A DNA stretch of 6,236 nucleotides. Source: Desulfovibrio sp. Dsv1 (GTDB taxonomy: Bacteria > Desulfobacterota > Desulfovibrionia > Desulfovibrionales > Desulfovibrionaceae). The stretch is taken from positions 1-6,236 of the forward strand of contig APFI01000078.1 in assembly GCA_000403945.1 (NCBI GenBank), written 5' to 3'. Numbering within the stretch: the first letter of the stretch is position 1; every line of letters starts with the position of its first letter. The notes under the pieces were generated by a model. That model was given only the letters and a program-made list of their open reading frames with translations. It ran no database searches and was not told the DNA's origin. Shown piece by piece: positions 5,754 through 6,236 of this stretch. Position numbers and translations under genes: made by a program.

Positions 5754-5972
5754 CTATCGGGCGGCGAGAATACGCCATTCGACCTTTTTCAAAGTCGATT
5801 TCCGACCATTCCGCATTCGCAAGCTTGCCCGCCCTGACAAAAACCAGCGGAGCGAGTCGCAAGGCGCATTGCCCGCCGGGGTGACGTATAGGAACAGCCC
5901 GCCGCCTTCGGAAAGCTTCTGCGCCTTGCCATTGCCGTTCACCCGCCGTATACCGACGTCCGTGAGTTTCAT
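5754..5972 (-). pseudogene. Broken P4-type (DUF4102) tyrosine integrase
   Basis: Read on the minus strand from ATG 5972, the N-terminus MKLTDVGIRR followed by KAQKLSEGGGLFLYVTPAG (residues 17-34) is the DUF4102 arm-binding domain of P4-like phage and island integrases. After about residue 35 (5868) the protein jumps, in another frame, to ALRLAPLVFVRAGKLANAEW and SEIDFEK (about 5865-5785). This is the start of the catalytic domain that lies some 200 residues further on in full-length proteins of about 400. It carries the first catalytic Arg region but nothing of the later HxxR and Tyr. A second frame change near 5785 leaves VEWRILAAR, equivalent to the usual EWRIPAERM, ending at the TAG 5756-5754. 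One large internal deletion plus at least one small indel and loss of the C-terminus make it inactive. It marks the end of a former integrated element. Confidence 0.85.
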
Positions 5973-5977
5973 TTCGT

Positions 5978-5983
5978 CTCCTT
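5978..5983 (-). promoter_or_regulatory. Ribosome-binding site of the integrase relic
   Basis: On the minus strand AAGGAG (5983-5978) lies five bases before ATG 5972. It is a consensus Shine-Dalgarno and confirms the original integrase start, although the gene itself is broken. Confidence 0.65.
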
Positions 5984-6008
5984 GGCCTTAATAAAAAAGT
6001 GGCGGCAA

Positions 6009-6059
6009 ACCCTGAAATGATGTATGGTGATGTCTTGTGAATACCCTGAAATTACAGGG
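6009..6059. repeat. Direct repeat ACCCTGAAAT x2 and a 16-bp near-palindrome
   Basis: ACCCTGAAAT occurs at 6009-6018 and 6043-6052, 34 bp apart. The second copy is part of CCCTGAAATTACAGGG (6044-6059), a dyad with 5-bp arms and an AATT centre, broken only by one A:A pair. The heptamer CTGAAAT recurs in inverse orientation as ATTTCAG at 6118-6124 and 6128-6134. Position just upstream of the integrase start fits an operator or recombination-protein site. Confidence 0.5.
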
Positions 6060-6076
6060 CGTCCGTGAAGAAGCGC

Positions 6077-6105
6077 TACCAAAAATGTACCAACGCGTCT
6101 ACCAA
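6077..6105. repeat. Three TACCAA direct repeats spaced about one helical turn
   Basis: TACCAA occurs at 6077-6082, 6088-6093 and 6100-6105, so the starts are 11 and 12 bp apart, on nearly the same face of the helix. In minus (integrase-sense) orientation they read TTGGTA. Such phased short repeats upstream of an integrase gene fit arm-type sites for the DUF4102 domain or excisionase/AlpA-like sites. The role is inferred. Confidence 0.5.
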
Positions 6106-6145
6106 CACATGACGGCAATTTCAGAACATTTCAGCGGACGAAAAA

Positions 6146-6180
6146 CGGAAATGATTTCCGATCATTTACATGAAATCATT
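6146..6180. repeat. Perfect 15-bp palindrome within overlapping nested dyads
   Basis: CGGAAATGATTTCCG (6146-6160) has perfect 7-bp arms around one base. AATGATTT (6150-6157) pairs with AAATCATT (6173-6180), and its first six bases also pair with ATCATT (6161-6166). The three dyads are alternatives to one another, giving a cluster of AATGAT half-sites. A dimeric repressor or recombination accessory protein site is plausible. Confidence 0.5.
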
Positions 6181-6236
6181 GCTGTCCGGCTAAGGCCGAA
6201 TAAAAAAGTCCAAAATCTCAACAGGATGTGGTACAA

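Larger units (their letters stand above)
5973..6236. other. AT-richer repeat-dense region upstream of the integrase relic
   Basis: No protein-coding gene is visible here on either strand. Composition is clearly more AT-rich than the preceding genes. The stretch holds short direct and inverted repeats (listed separately). In P4-type elements the interval between the integrase start and the attachment site in a tRNA 3' end carries the integrase promoter and arm-type binding sites, which is the simplest reading. No tRNA gene or 3' tRNA fragment could be recognised before the window ends. Confidence 0.5.

Noticed and set aside
6077..6105. CRISPR-like array
   Set aside because: The repeats are only six bases with 5-6-base gaps, far too short for CRISPR repeats and spacers, and no cas gene is present.
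6186..6206. CCGGCTAAGGCCG hairpin followed by A-rich DNA as a terminator
   Set aside because: The stem is short, the 3' side on the plus strand has As rather than Ts, and on the minus strand the T-run comes before the hairpin.
5973..6236. tRNA or tmRNA 3' end serving as the integrase attachment site
   Set aside because: I could not find a T-arm-like GGTTCRA motif with a paired acceptor end in this stretch. The site may lie beyond the window.

Overview
The window looks like a GC-rich bacterial chromosome segment, most plausibly from a Desulfovibrionaceae-type sulfate reducer. That guess rests on the flavour of the proteins (AzlC-type exporter, SprA-related metalloprotease family, this particular sugar-acid cytidylyltransferase subfamily) and on codon use rich in G/C at third positions. 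It is an inference; no rRNA or tRNA is present to fix the taxon.

Layout, left to right. (1) 1-535, minus strand: the N-terminal three quarters of an AzlC-family branched-chain amino-acid exporter subunit, running off the left edge. (2) 613-1273, plus strand: a heavily frameshifted relic of a SAM-dependent methyltransferase with an N-terminal dimerisation domain. (3) About 1426-2096, plus strand: a second relic, of a SprA-related putative metalloprotease (HEGAH motif still readable). Neither relic has an intact frame, and long open frames in this stretch are GC-rich shadows. (4) 2097-2375: no gene I can identify. (5) 2376-5629, plus strand: four intact genes, namely an HpcH/HpaI-type pyruvate-dependent aldolase, an extended-SDR NAD(P)-dependent epimerase/dehydratase (4-bp GTGA overlap with the aldolase), a KdsB-like cytidylyltransferase after a 138-bp gap, and a left-handed beta-helix acyltransferase starting on the base after the cytidylyltransferase stop codon. 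(6) 5657-5736: a nested double-stem inverted repeat. (7) 5754-5972, minus strand: a broken P4-type (DUF4102) tyrosine integrase with a large internal deletion. (8) 5973-6236: an AT-richer non-coding tail packed with short direct and inverted repeats upstream of the integrase start, of the kind expected at the control/attachment end of an integrative element.

How the genes may work together: an aldolase that can join pyruvate to an aldehyde would give a 2-keto-3-deoxy acid. The SDR could epimerise, oxidise or dehydrate a sugar on the route. The KdsB-like enzyme would activate a ulosonic acid as its CMP derivative, and the acyltransferase could O- or N-acylate the sugar. The four genes therefore read as a compact supply module for an unusual CMP-activated 3-deoxy-ulosonic acid for a surface glycan. 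No glycosyltransferase, polymerase or flippase is visible. The module lies between decayed genes on the left and a broken integrase on the right, which suggests an eroded genomic island.
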